Below are positions 11,561-23,197 of a DNA stretch of 64,000 nucleotides, in pieces; positions within the stretch are counted from its first letter, which is position 1; each line of letters starts with the position of its first letter. Source of the stretch: Sipunculus nudus (taxonomy: Eukaryota; Annelida; Sipuncula; Golfingiida; Sipunculidae); NCBI GenBank assembly GCA_026874595.1, contig CM049317.1, forward strand, positions 18,311,882-18,375,881. Reading direction: 5' to 3'. The notes under the pieces were generated by a model. It did no database searches. It was given only the letters and a program-made list of their open reading frames with translations, and was not told where the DNA came from. Both the position numbers and the translations under genes were made by a program.

Positions 11561-12403
11561 ACTAACTTAGGGTATGGTTCTCTCAATAAAAAAATCCAGT
11601 TCAATAATATTTGGTGAGTCATTGAAATCCGAAGTTGGTCTTGTGGCCAAGTAAGCATATATCAAACTGAAGGCTGCAAGAGTCTTTATCTGCAAAACTG
11701 TTGTTTCAAATTCTGTAACATTGCACAAAAGTATTCTCAGGTTAACTTCAATGACTTGGTTCCATGCATCTGTATACACAGCACAACAGTGGTTTAACGT
11801 GTGTGCCTGAAATTCAGCATGTCCATACATCTTTGATGGCTTTCTTATACACAAGATCGATGGCGCAACCTACAATCATTTTTGTGTTGTGTGCATCCAT
11901 GCCAGTATTTCAAGAGTGACATCTGTGTAATTGGTGCTTGTACATGGGTTCAAAATGTTTAATGTTCATGTCATACATGTACTTGAAAAGTAAGCAAATA
12001 CTGCAAATAAGCAAATAATAGTCAAGCATGTTATCATGGAAGCCTTAAAACAGATGAATATACAATTGCAGAGGTTAGCATTAGGCCTGTAGGCCTCGTT
12101 TAAAATAACATAAAGCCATCACTCGATCCGTTAATATACAGTTTTCCTAAACATATCATGGGAATTAGACTAAATTATGTATTTAAAAACTTAAATTTTG
12201 AAGCAAATTTCAACCAGGCAAGTCCACGTCGATTAAGAGTTCCGGAACAAATATGAATGAATTACAGGAATGACTGAATAAGTTTACCCAAAACTGTAAC
12301 CAGTGGATATGTTGTCGTTTTCAATGTTCGGTAAAGACAAATTTTTGACCGTGTAATCGGTCTCAAATTAAAAATTATTAGGAAAAGACACAAACGTATA
12401 AGT

Positions 12404-12439
<36 letters not shown>

Positions 12440-12818
12440 AGAAAAGACATGGAAAAAAAGAGAGAAAGCCTGCTGATATCTATAACCCGAACATTCAGTC
12501 TCCATTCATAAACAGAGTCCAAACACCTGTTGGGGGAGTTTACCCTCTGATTCGACACAACCCCGAACGGGAATCTTATGCAATTAACAGGGGATCTATG
12601 CAAATTAACAGGGGAATGATGCAAATTAACAGGGGATCTATGCAAATTACCTGATAAGTGCTATTTCCCTCAGAGATTCTCCTGAAATCGCCCAAAAATA
12701 AACCCACCTACGCCTTCCCAGCATGCCTTTACAGGCATAAACAAGCGCCGATGGCGGTACCACCTAGCTGATTAACAACTGTTAATCCACTAAATAAGTG
12801 TAATATTTTTAATAAAAA

Positions 12819-12857
<39 letters not shown>

Positions 12858-13090
12858 TATTTGTCTCTGCTTGCATGGAACTGTGCATCAACGTGCTGTA
12901 TTTGATTATTTGATGAAAGAACCTGGGGGCAAGGTACCTTAGGATTGCCTGGGGTTTAAACCCGGACACGTATCAAGCGTAACATGTTGTCGTTGTTGCA
13001 TGTCCGCAAGCTGAACGCCGAATATCGTGATCTGCATCACTTTGTTCAGATCTGACCAAACTTTACAGGGTAAACGCTCTACCTTTGTTA
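11561..13090. other. Spacer with (GA)n, a 22-bp tandem repeat and (TA)n
   Basis: A (GA)n tract at about 12,403-12,436 produces a false poly-Ser/Leu antisense frame. Four imperfect copies of a ~22-bp unit (TGCAAATTAACAGGGGATC) lie at about 12,570-12,650. A (TA)n tract runs at about 12,823-12,855. No gene is seen. Confidence 0.65.
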
Positions 13091-13470
13091 GCTGCAACAA
13101 ACACAACAAGAAATCTAATAAAGAGGGTTTGTTTGCGTTAAAGTCCTGAAGCTAATTGATACACAGAATAGGATGTCAAGAGCACATAACCTTACTCGAT
13201 TCAGGCGACGTACGTCGTCTTTACACACATTATTTCCATCCATATAAGTGTGCAACAGCAGGAGTACACTTTGATTACATTTATACACATCAGATGAAGC
13301 AATATCTGTTTGACAACTACTGAAACTCACCCTGTACGAACGTAATTGTAAAATTGCACAACGGATAAAAAGAAACGTGCATGTATGTATTGTTAAGCAC
13401 TGATTGAATGCCTTTACGTAAATTGAATCAATATCTGTTCCCTGAGCGCTGTAAAGAGAGAAGAACATCT

Positions 13471-13498
13471 CGCCCGGGTTCGATACCCGGTTTGGCCT
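13471..13498 (+). pseudogene. tRNA-Thr 3' fragment
   Basis: Only the T arm (CCCGGGTTCGATACCCGG) and a degenerate 3' acceptor survive, directly joined to the A-type flank ending GAACATCT. The D and anticodon arms are absent. The same junction recurs at 15,471. Confidence 0.65.
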
Positions 13499-13842
13499 AC
13501 TTTAAAAAAAAACATATTGTCCATGCTTGATATGCTTGGCAAGTTAAAGCAGGATTAAAGTAGACAGAATCCATTTTATTGCATTTTAACGGAAATTTAG
13601 CTAACGTATATCCCAAGAATATTTTCCATTATTGTTGTGAAGTTATGCTCATTTTATGCTGAAAAAGGAACTCTTGATTACAAGTTTGCGTATTTCCAAA
13701 GTGTCCTTAAAATATTTTATGTATTGCTTAAATCAATATATGCTACCGTACTGTCCTGGTATACAACGATTATATGAATACACATTCGCGGAATCAACAT
13801 CTATTTCACAAGGCTGCAAGCTTAAAGCAAACGAAATGAGTT

Positions 13843-13914
13843 GGTTCGGTGGCCAGGTAGTAAGGCGTCGGTCTCGTAGTTCGAAGATCCCGGGTTCGAC
13901 CCCCGGTCGGGCCT
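13843..13914 (+). pseudogene. tRNA-Thr(CGT) pseudogene, B-type flank
   Basis: 72 nt with anticodon CGT retained, but the 3' side of the anticodon stem reads TTCGA instead of ACCGA, the loop ends TAG, and the D loop has GGTAG for GGTAA. Acceptor (GGTTCGG/TCGGGCC) and T arm still pair. Confidence 0.7.
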
Positions 13915-14516
13915 CACAATGTTTGAGCACGGACATAACATGTAAAGTGTTATCATGATGCTGTTTGAAGTGAGGTTTCTAAAATATGTGAAAGTAATAT
14001 GGTAACAGTAAATTGTTCTTTTTTAGACGAAACTAACAGTTGGCAGACAAACTCTTAAGGTCAGGAAAATATAAATAATTCAATATGGCAATGCAAAAAT
14101 TGACAATATAATCTTTTTTGCAAAGAGGACCGTGTGACAGAAAGGCAGCCAATAGCTTGGTAAAGGACCCAGGGTTTTGTTAATTTCGTAGAAACCGTCA
14201 GGGCAATATGACCAACAATACATACAGTTGGGTTGCTTGGCATGTGTATACCGCGTTATCAACGAAACAGAGAGCCAATTTTGAGTAGAGCCATTACATA
14301 ACAAAAAAAACCCCAAAACGTCAGAAGGCCGAAATAACAGGAAAAACAGACGCCGAATTTTAATATAAAGAATATTTGATCAAGTCTTTTTATCAGTCGT
14401 ACAAAATTATACTACAGATAAACAGAGAGGCGTAATGTGTAAACTCGGATTGAAAGCATTCGCGTAAACTGAAACAATATCTAGTCCATGAGTGCTATAG
14501 AATGAAACTAACATCT

Positions 14517-14588
14517 TGCTCGGTGGCCAAGTGGTAAGGCGTCGGTCTCGTAAACCGAAGATCCCGGGTTCGACCTCCGGTCGGGCCT
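14517..14588 (+). tRNA. tRNA-Thr(CGT), near-intact
   Basis: 72 nt. It differs from the identical copies by T for G at position 1 (a mismatch with C72) and one T-stem change giving a G-T wobble. Anticodon CGT at 14,549-14,551. A-type flank. No T-run terminator follows closely (ACATAGTG), unlike the intact copies. Confidence 0.5.
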
Positions 14589-15470
14589 ACATAGTGTTTA
14601 TTCAGGAATTTCGGGCATGAATAATCAAACGTGCGTTTAACCATTTTTGTCATTCAGTGAATGTTAGGTCCCAATATTCTTAAAGATTTGAAAGCGAAAT
14701 GTTTGCAGATCCATGTGCTTTTTAAATACCAAACTGACATGTTTATTATCTTTATTATATTAACTTTTCAATTTTAAATTAATCGCACTGTATACGCAGG
14801 GCCCAGTTCAAGCGAAGGAGCTGATACTTTTGTTGATAACTTATATCTTTTACTGTCCACGGGTGCCGTAAGTCCGTACAACAATTAAATTTTGTTTGGT
14901 GTTGGCCTAATACTATTTTTTTCCGAAGAGAACTGTATTTTAAAAAAACCCTCAAGTGATCGATATGACGCGATAGAAAGACGGAAAATGAGCCACCAGT
15001 ACCAATTTAAATAAACAGAAACAAATGAACATTTACTTCATATACAAGAGGGGAATATGCAGAGCAATCCACGAGAGACGGCCTAAACATCCTCATCATT
15101 TACGGATAGTAGGGTTATAGAGGTTGATGTTTTTTCTAAATTAATTTTTGGGTCATTCTTTCATGAATGGATTTTCCTTTATCGGCCAGAGTGCAAAAAA
15201 AAACAATTACCCGTTCAATTTAGAGTTCAGATATTCCATATCAAGAAACTTCACAACGATGGAATGGCCGAATTGACAGGACAAACATACGCTATAATTG
15301 TAATATGAAGAATAATTCATAACGTTTTTTCAGTCGTACATAATTACGAAAAGGATAAACAAAAACGTGCATGTATGTATTGTTAAGCACTGATTAAACG
15401 CCTTCACGCAAATTGAATCAATAACTGTTCCCTCAGCGCTATAAAAAAAGAAGGACATCTGGCCCGGGTT

Positions 15471-15490
15471 CGACCCCATGTCAATTCTAC
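15471..15490 (+). pseudogene. tRNA-Thr 3' fragment, second copy
   Basis: GGCCCGGGTTCGACCCC joined to ...GGACATCT: the same loss of the 5' part of the tRNA as at 13,471, and the same neighbouring sequence. The deletion therefore predates duplication of the surrounding block. The 3' acceptor is further decayed. Confidence 0.6.
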
Positions 15491-15833
15491 TGTTTTCTTT
15501 AAATGTATTGTCCATGCTTGATATGCCTAGCAATTCAAAGCAGGATTAAAGTAGACAGAATCCATTTTATTGCGTTTTAACGGAAATTTTAACTAACATA
15601 TATCCCATGAATATTTTCCATTATTGTTGTGGAGTTGTGCTCATTTTTGCTGAAAAGGAACTCTTGATAACAAGTTTGCATATTTCCAAAGTGTCCTTAA
15701 AATATTTTATGTATTGCTTAAATCAATATATGCTACCGGACTGTCCTGGTATACATCGATTATATGCATACACATCCGAGGAATCAACATCTATTTCACA
15801 AGGCTGCAAGCTTAAAAGCAACCGCATGCAGTT

Positions 15834-15905
15834 GGCTCGGTTGCGCAGTGGTAAGGCGACGGTCTCGGAAACCGGAGATCCTGGGTTCTACCCCCTGTCG
15901 GGCCA
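15834..15905 (+). pseudogene. tRNA-like pseudogene with anticodon CGG
   Basis: Cloverleaf-length copy in B-type flank. The anticodon loop is CTCGGAA, so the triplet is CGG (Pro) rather than CGT, and the first anticodon-stem pair is A-G. The D stem reads TGCGCAG instead of GGCCAAG, destroying the A box. Very likely not functional. Confidence 0.65.
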
Positions 15906-16200
15906 ATATTGTTTTGGTCCATAATGTTTGACAACACAATTAAAAATTAAACGGTTCATCACCTGAAAAAGAAGTCACGTGCGCATCCAATACCAGATGC
16001 AGGCAACGTTCGTAATCTACAGACATATTTTTTTCAGGGTAAATGCAGTTGGCCCCTATTTGTTCAGTTATCGATCCTGCGTATCATGTCTGTGCAAGAT
16101 ATATATGTTCTCGTATAAATTTCCTGACTTTCTGTTATATTCCTGTAATGTAATTCTTGTAATATGTACATTGATAATCCATTCATAATATCCATATATT

Positions 16201-16259
<59 letters not shown>

Positions 16260-16534
16260 ACAAACATGGGATAAACTGGTAAAGGTTCAACATCATGAAT
16301 GAAATGCCTCTTTTTCTGATTACTCTGTACCGTCAACAGCTATTGTTGTGCCGACTTTATATTGACAGGTAACGTTGATTACAATTTAATGCATTTCCTT
16401 AAAATATACCCTGGATGGTTTCAATTCATAAATGTAACTATACAGTCCGGGTACACGTCGATTACATGCATACACATCAGATGAATCATATCTATTTGAA
16501 AACTGCTGTAAGCATAAAACAAAATGGTACAGCT

Positions 16535-16605
16535 GGCTCTGTGGCCAAGCGGTAAGGCGTCGGTCTCTTAAACCAAGATCCTAGGTTCGACTTACAGTCG
16601 GGCCT
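16535..16605 (+). pseudogene. tRNA-like pseudogene with CTT in the anticodon position
   Basis: 71 nt. Acceptor GGCTCTG/TCGGGCC and the A box (TGGCCAAGCGG) are mostly kept. The anticodon loop is CTCTTAA (CTT), one base of the 3' anticodon stem is missing, and the T stem is degenerate (CTAGGTTCGACTTACAG). B-type flank. Confidence 0.65.
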
Positions 16606-17351
16606 ACATAGTTTTTAGCCAACAATATTTGATCATGAATGTGCATATGGTGCTCCCAGGGTATGAATTGTCATGTTGTGGACGACTACTGGTAGATTTA
16701 AATCGTAGGATTTGTAAAGATGTGGAAGCGAAAAGTTTTTATGGAAATATTCTTTTTGACAGCAAGCTACCATCATGTCTGATTAAATGGTTTCACAACA
16801 TAAAAAACTTTATTCTAAATGTTCCAAGGAGGGGGTCATTTATGGGCATAATAATGTAATTGCATATTAGGTCTAGTCTCAGTAAGGCTGAAGCTAACTT
16901 TGTAAAGGTATAATCTATTGCTGTCCAATAGTTTATTGATATATCTTTAAGGTATAGCTTGGACATCTTTACTTATGTTTGTGTATAACCTTTAATATTT
17001 TTTTTACCTTTGTAGGAAACACTATGGCTATGTGACTAACTATATACGGCTTGTTTAGCATGTTCATGTCGCGTTATCCACAGAAACAGAAAGGCAATTT
17101 TGAGTCATTATATATCCAAAAAATCTACAAAACGACAGAATGCCTGAACTAATAGGACATGTAGAAACAAGTATTGACGCTTTGGTTTTAATATGAAAAA
17201 GTATTTGATAAAGTTTTTTTTTTGTTTCTGTAAAATTTCATTACAGATAAACAGAAACGTGCATACATGTATTGTTAAATACTGATTGAATGCGTTCACG
17301 TAGATTGAATAAATATTTATGCCTTGATTAATGTGAGGAACTGAGAATACA

Positions 17352-17421
17352 GACTCGGTGGCAAATGGTGAGGGGTCGGTCTCGTAAACCGAGGATACCG
17401 GGTTCGACCTCCGGTAGGGAC
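17352..17421 (+). pseudogene. tRNA-Thr(CGT) pseudogene
   Basis: About 70 nt in A-type flank. CTCGTAA loop retained, but the D stem has lost a C (GGCAAATGG) and the acceptor strands GACTCGG/TAGGGAC carry mismatches. Confidence 0.65.
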
Positions 17422-17777
17422 TACCTTTTATAAAGCGTGTTGTCCAGGCATGATATGCCTTGTCATTTAAGTAGAATGATGGAAATATCCATTTTCAAGT
17501 GGGTCCGTTTTTTTCACTTCTCTTGGAATGCTGTTTGTTAATTTTTTTTTGTGATAATGTGTTTACGCAAAAAAATGAATTCGACAAGGGATTCTGAGAG
17601 GGAACGCTTGATAAACAAATTCTTAAATCACAAGTTCTAAAATTATCTTAAAATATACACTTTTTTGTTTCCATTCATATATACAAAACGATAGTCCGGT
17701 TGTAAATCAAAACACGCAGACACATCAGATAAAGTAATTTGACAAGTGCTATAAGAATAAAACTATGCCGTACAGTT

Positions 17778-17848
17778 GGCTTGGTGGCCAAGTGATAGGT
17801 GTCGGTCTCGTATACCGAAGATCCCGGGTTCGATCCCCGGTCGGGCCT
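17778..17848 (+). tRNA. tRNA-Thr(CGT)-like, D loop altered
   Basis: 71 nt in B-type flank. Acceptor, anticodon stem (TCGGT/ACCGA, anticodon CGT) and T arm all pair. The D loop is one base short and reads AAGTGATA, losing the conserved GG that docks with the T loop, and the loop base after the anticodon is changed (CGTAT). It is structurally plausible but probably weak or dead. Confidence 0.45.
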
Positions 17849-18780
17849 ACATAGATTTAAGCTCATACTGTTTGATTATGAATAATCAAACGTCCTCTTC
17901 TGTGCTTTACACTTGGAGGTCCCAGGGGAAAATATACATCTTGTGTTCGACGCCTGGTACTATTTAATGGTGAAGACAAAAAGTTAGGAATGAAGTGTAC
18001 TTTTTAACACCAAACTAACACTATGTCAGACTAAATGGTATTACAAGAGAAAAATCTTTATTTTAATTTTCCTGGAAGGGTGAAATTGATTGGCATAGCA
18101 GTATATATGGTCACTGCATATAATGTCTAGTGTAAGCAAAGGCAAAATCTACCTTAGTGATGGAATAATATATTGCTGTCCAAGAGATTATAGTTATATC
18201 TTTTAGTTATGTTTTGGACATCATAACCTATATTTGTATTAAATTGTGCACATGGTTTTTTTTTTTTTTTTTGTTTTTTTTTTTTGGTAGAAAACGTTAT
18301 GGTCATGTGACCAACAATCTAGTTGGTTTGTCTGGCATGTGAATGTCACGTAATCCAGGGAAACAGAAAGGCGATTTTGAGCAGAGCCATTTCTTAACCA
18401 AAATCTACAATACGACAGATTGGCTGAATTAACAGGACCTGTAGAGACAGGTATAGACACATTAGTTGTACTATGAGGGGTATTTGATATGATTTTTTCG
18501 GTCGTAGAAGATTACATTACAGATGCCAGAAACGTGCATATAAACTACATGGATTTTAACTCATATGGATTGGTCACGAATAATCACACGTGCTCTTGCC
18601 TGTATATATAAGGTACCAGAGGAAATATACTGCTGGTAGTATTTAGTCGTAAAATGTAAAGACGAAAGGTTTGCATGGAAATGTGTGTTTTTGTTTTTTT
18701 TTACAAATAATCTTACATTATCTCACACTTATTTCAGTTTTTCCGGAAAGGGGTAATTGTAAGCATAACAAAAAAAAGCT

Positions 18781-18852
18781 GACTCGGTGGCCAAGTGGTA
18801 ATGCGACGGTCTCGTAAAGCGAAGGTCCCGGATTCGACCCCTGGTCGGGCCT
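18781..18852 (+). pseudogene. tRNA-Thr(CGT) pseudogene
   Basis: 72 nt with CGT retained. The anticodon stem ACGGT/AGCGA has two mismatches, the acceptor has A at position 2, and the B box is changed (GATTCGACCCC). Confidence 0.65.
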
Positions 18853-18937
18853 ACATAGTTTTTAGTACTGTTTACAGTACTGTTTTATCATAGAGAGGTT
18901 ATATTTCAAGTTCCCCATTCACAGACCGTTTAAAAAA

Positions 18938-19312
18938 TGATGTGTGCGATTTCTGGCCTTCTCTGTGTATATATTAATAATCTTATGGTAATTTTGGATA
19001 TGAAAAATTCTTCTAACGCCTCCGTGAAGGATGTATGAACTTGTTTATCAGCAATTTTGACAAACGGGAAAAACATGTAACCTAAGGTAGATAGGTCACT
19101 TGTTATAAAACGCCATTTGCAAAGCTTTGACTTGTGTGACATACCGCCAGATGCCAATGTTGAATTTGTATGATTATTTTGTCGGGGCCACCACGTATTA
19201 TACCACGTTGATATAAACAAAACAAGCAACCTGCGTGCGGTGATATCGACCTTTTCTGGCCTATTTTTATATATGCTCCTGGTGATTACCTTAAGTTTGT
19301 AAAGTCAGATGG
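18938..19312. repeat. Dispersed repeat R1, copy 1
   Basis: A block with ATTTCTGGC, AACGCCTCCGT, GGGAAAAACATGTAACCTAA, GCCATTTGCAAAGCT and ATATAAACAAAACAAGCA recurs in the same order at about 32,094-32,490, and shorter or weaker at about 19,850-19,915 and 32,595-32,790. No coding frame is shared. It is probably a transposable element of unknown type that became part of the tRNA array. Confidence 0.65.
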
Positions 19313-19580
19313 GTGACTTGGCCCCTTTAAAAGAAGCCATTGCCTAATCCAAACCTGCAAAATGACAGAATGGTTGATTTAACAGGACATGTTTAGTAAA
19401 TAAACGTTTAGTTTAAATATGTAGAGTACTTTATAAAGTTTTTTTAGTCGTACAAAATGCCATTATGGATAAACAACAACGGACATATTTGTGTGTATTG
19501 GTAAACACTGACTGAATGCATTAAAAAAAATGGATCGATATCTCTTCCAATATAAGTGCTATGAATAAACCGAAACGTAT

Positions 19581-19652
19581 GGCTCGGTGGCCAAGTGGTA
19601 AGGCGTCGGTCTCGTAAACCGAAGATCCCGGGTTCGACCCCCGGTCGGGCCT
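19581..19652 (+). tRNA. tRNA-Thr(CGT), intact copy 1
   Basis: A full 72-nt cloverleaf. Acceptor GGCTCGG/TCGGGCC, D arm GCC/GGC, anticodon stem TCGGT/ACCGA with loop CTCGTAA (anticodon CGT at 19,613-19,615), variable loop AGATC, T arm CCGGG/CCCGG, discriminator T. The internal A box TGGCCAAGTGG fits the Pol III consensus fully; the B box GGTTCGACCCC has one difference. A T6 terminator lies a few bases downstream. It decodes ACG. Identical to the copies at 20,581, 23,126, 25,668 and 27,261. Confidence 0.92.
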
Positions 19653-20157
19653 ACTTATTTTTTAATTGTGCTATCCATGCTTGATACGGAGGGAATCCAT
19701 TACATAAGGCATTGTCTATGTATGTCAAGCCTGACCATTAAACGCAGCCTGGTGATAAGAACCCTTGAAAAGGGCATACTTGTTTATCCGTCTCCTCTAG
19801 AGTGTTTTTTTTTTTTTTACCTTTTAGCCGTATTACACACAAAATAATAATCTCCGTGAAGGATGTATGAACTTGTTTATCAGCAAAAAAAAACCCGAAA
19901 AACATGTAACCCCCGTACGGAAGGGAGGTTTATAAAGGTTGCATCTATTTCTACATTAATATTTGGAAAATTTTATGTGTGTGGAATTTCCTATGTCCTC
20001 TAGAGTGGAAAAACCACAATTACATTTTTTGTTGTTGTAACATGTTAGCTTTCCCTATGATTTGACAGACGAACAATTACTTGCTTTCGTTGAACAAAAC
20101 ACTCTTCGCGTCCAACAGGCATTTGTGGTGGTGGCAATCTGTCTGTAACGTATATTT

Positions 20158-20400
20158 TATTTTATTTATTTATAAATATATTATACCAGTATGGCCCATT
20201 CAGCATGTTCAGCTGTTTTTCGATGGGGTCCTGGAAATATCACAGAGAAATATACATTGACAAAGAGATATACATTACATGTTCATATTAAAATAGTCAT
20301 GAAAATAAAATGATTAAATAATGATCTAAACATATACATTTATAAAATTGATTGCTAAATATGACAAAAATATAAACATATAAAATTATAAAGATCGAGT
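20158..20400 (-). mobile_element. LINE 3'-end fragment
   Basis: TTTATTTATTTATAA followed by a block with CCATTCAGCA...CAGCTGTTTTTCGATGG and a long A-rich run. The same succession occurs at 28,884-29,130. In minus orientation it looks like a LINE 3' untranslated end, comparable in composition to the one at about 52,505-52,760. It was inserted between two tRNA copies. Confidence 0.45.
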
Positions 20401-20580
20401 AACTGAGATTCTGAGTTTAAAAATATGAGAAAGCATTTGATTATGTTTTTTCGGTCGTTCAAAATCCTTTACAGATAAACAGAAACTTGCATATAAGTAA
20501 TGGTAAACACTGATTGAATGCATTCACGCAAATTGAATCAATATTGATGCCTTGAGTACTGTGAAATAAAGAGTATATAT

Positions 20581-20652
20581 GGCTCGGTGGCCAAGTGGTA
20601 AGGCGTCGGTCTCGTAAACCGAAGATCCCGGGTTCGACCCCCGGTCGGGCCT
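20581..20652 (+). tRNA. tRNA-Thr(CGT), intact copy 2
   Basis: Identical over 72 nt to the copy at 19,581. A-type flank upstream, T5 terminator at about 20,656-20,660, and the conserved AAACGCAG-containing block downstream. Anticodon CGT at 20,613-20,615. Confidence 0.92.
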
Positions 20653-21662
20653 ACTTTTTATCTTATCTGTGCTGTCCATGCTTGATGGGGAAATTATCCT
20701 TTACAAAAGGCATTATCTATGTATGCCAAGCCTGACCATTAAACGCAGCCTGGTGATAAGAACCCTTTAAAAGGGCATACTTGTTTTTCCATCTCTTCTA
20801 AGATGTAATTTTTTATTATCTTTTATCGTCTTTACACAAAAAAATTACTAAATTGATTTCAATGATTTGTGGAGGGACGGTATATTGATCAAGATAATAT
20901 GACAACCATTGTCTTAGCGAAAGCATGCGCTCTATACTTTGTCACGTGATCGACCAATGGTCTCTCCCTATTAAACGCAGAAATGGCCGGGCGCTCTGTA
21001 TTTTTATCTTAGAGTCCGTAAATATTTAAGCTTTGCTTAATACTTGTTCTATTAAAGATACATAGCCTTCAAAAGGTTTATATGACACGACAAGAAAAAA
21101 AATAAAACTAGCTAAAATCACCATAAATTTATAAACAAAATAGGTTAGGATTGGCTTCAAATAAAAAAGATAATTCAGAGCAAGCTATAACAGAGAGTCT
21201 AAACCTAACTGTTTTCTTAATCTAAGACTTACCCCATGCGAAAAGGAGATATATAAAGGTAGTTTTTTTATTTCTACATTAATATTTGGTTCAATTTTAT
21301 GTGTGGACTTTCCTATGTCCTCTTGAGTTGAAAACCAACAATTACAGTTTTTGTTGTTGTGACATGCTAGCTTTCCCTGTGATTCGATAGACAGATACAA
21401 TCGCTTGCTTCTGTTGAACTAAACACTCTTCGTGTCCAACATGCATTGGTGGTGCCGGCAATTTCTCTGTAACGTTCATATTTCTGGAAGGTTTAAAAAG
21501 CATACGTTGCCAGGATGATGTAGTCTTCTCACCTTATCAGACGAGATCAAAATATTACAATCGGTATTGCTCAAATAAACACAAACTTGACAAAAATTCT
21601 TAATTTCTAAGAGACATTACTTCAAAACAAATCTTCTGCCTTTCAGTCATTATAAAAAAGGC

Positions 21663-21722
21663 AGGCTCGACTATGGTCGCACCCGGGATCTTCGGTTTTT
21701 AATACCATTCGCATACTGAGCC
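21663..21722 (-). pseudogene. Reverse-strand tRNA-Thr remnant
   Basis: In reverse complement it keeps CCGAAGATCCCGGGT of the anticodon/T-arm region and a degenerate acceptor; the D and anticodon arms are scrambled. It is opposite in orientation to every other tRNA copy in the domain. Confidence 0.6.
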
Positions 21723-22359
21723 GGATGTTAATTGCTTGCAGTTCAAAGCAAACTTATTCCAGGTCATTTCCCAGATTAGATGTTTTAATGGCAGTTCTTT
21801 GCACATAGCATTGCCAGCATCAGTGGTTGAGATATGGTATATGAAAACAATTTAGCAGTGCATGGCGTAGAAAAGTTTTATTTTCATCGTGGGGTATGAT
21901 TGGCGCGAAAGCGGCAATATTCGCGCTTGCTCCAACATGGGGGTGGCTGAGGGTTGTGCCCCCCTCAGAAGCTGGAAGTTTGGTTTTTTTTCAAAATTGT
22001 TGTAATATCTGCATTGACAATCCATTCATAATACCCATATATTACAAATAAGCTATGTATTTACAAACATGAGATCAACTGGTAATGGCTCAACCTTATA
22101 ACTGAAAGGCCTCTTTTTCTGATTATTCTGGTCCCTTCACCTTCAACAGATTTATAGTTATGCCCATTTTATGCTTACAGAGAACGTTTGATTACATTGT
22201 TATGCAGTTCAAAAATTGTCTAAAAATATACCCTGAATGGTTTCCTATCATATATGCATCTGTACAGTCGGGGTTCACGTCAGTTACATGCATACACATC
22301 ACACGAATCAATATTTCTATTTGACAACTGCTGTAAGCATAAAACAAACTGGTACAGCT

Positions 22360-22414
22360 GGCTCGGTGGCCAAGTGGTAAGGCGTCGGTCTCGGGTTCAA
22401 CCCCCGGTCGGGCC
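22360..22414 (+). pseudogene. tRNA-Thr with 16-nt internal deletion
   Basis: 5' acceptor, D arm and A box are perfect, then GTCTCG joins directly to GGTTCAACCCCCGG, removing the anticodon and its 3' stem. The acceptor 3' strand is intact. Both internal promoter boxes survive, so it could be transcribed as a truncated RNA, but it cannot act as a tRNA. Confidence 0.8.
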
Positions 22415-23125
22415 CACATAGCTTTTAGTTCACAATGTTTGATCATGAATATACTCTTGTGTGCACATACTGGTCCCAGGGTATGAATTCTCATGTTGTG
22501 GTAGATTTAAACCGTGAGATTCTTGAATGTGAAAAGTTTGCATGGAAATTTGCGTCAGACTAAATGGTATCACAACATAAAAACCTTTTGTTTAAATTTT
22601 TCGAGAATAGTTTTTTCGGAGCATACCAATGTTATTGCAAATTAGGTCTTGTGTCAGCAAGACAGAGGCTAGCTTTGTAAAGCAATAATATATTGCTGCC
22701 CAAGCGCTTATTCGTATATCGTTAAGATGTGTTTTGGATATCTTACTCATGTTTGTGTAAAATTTATTTCTTGTTTAGTAGAAAACGTTATACCAATGTG
22801 ACAAACTATATATGAAGTCGGCTTGTGTAGCATGTTAATGCCGCGTTTCCCACAGAAACAGAGAGACCATCTTGTGTAGGGTTATTTCATATCCAAAAAC
22901 TACTTGTGACAGAATGGCTGAACTAATATGACATTTAGAGACAAGTATTGGCGCTTTAGTTTTAATATGAAAAGGCATTTGATTAAGTTTTTTTTTTTCG
23001 GTCGTTCAAGATCCTTTACAGATAAACAGAAACTTGCATATATGTATTGGTAAACACTGAGTGAATGCATTCACGCAAATTGAATCAATATTGATGCCTT
23101 GAGTACTGTGAAAGAGAGAATATAT

Positions 23126-23197
23126 GGCTCGGTGGCCAAGTGGTAAGGCGTCGGTCTCGTAAACCGAAGATCCCGGGTTCGACCCCCGGTCGGGCCT
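23126..23197 (+). tRNA. tRNA-Thr(CGT), intact copy 3
   Basis: Identical over 72 nt to the copy at 19,581; anticodon CGT at 23,158-23,160. Only a T3 run follows (TCCTTTATAA), so termination may be leaky here, whereas its duplicate at 25,668 has T5. Confidence 0.9.

Noticed and set aside
16629-16859. 76-codon plus-strand frame downstream of a tRNA pseudogene
   Set aside because: The equivalent positions in the related unit at 22,450-22,650 do not keep the frame.
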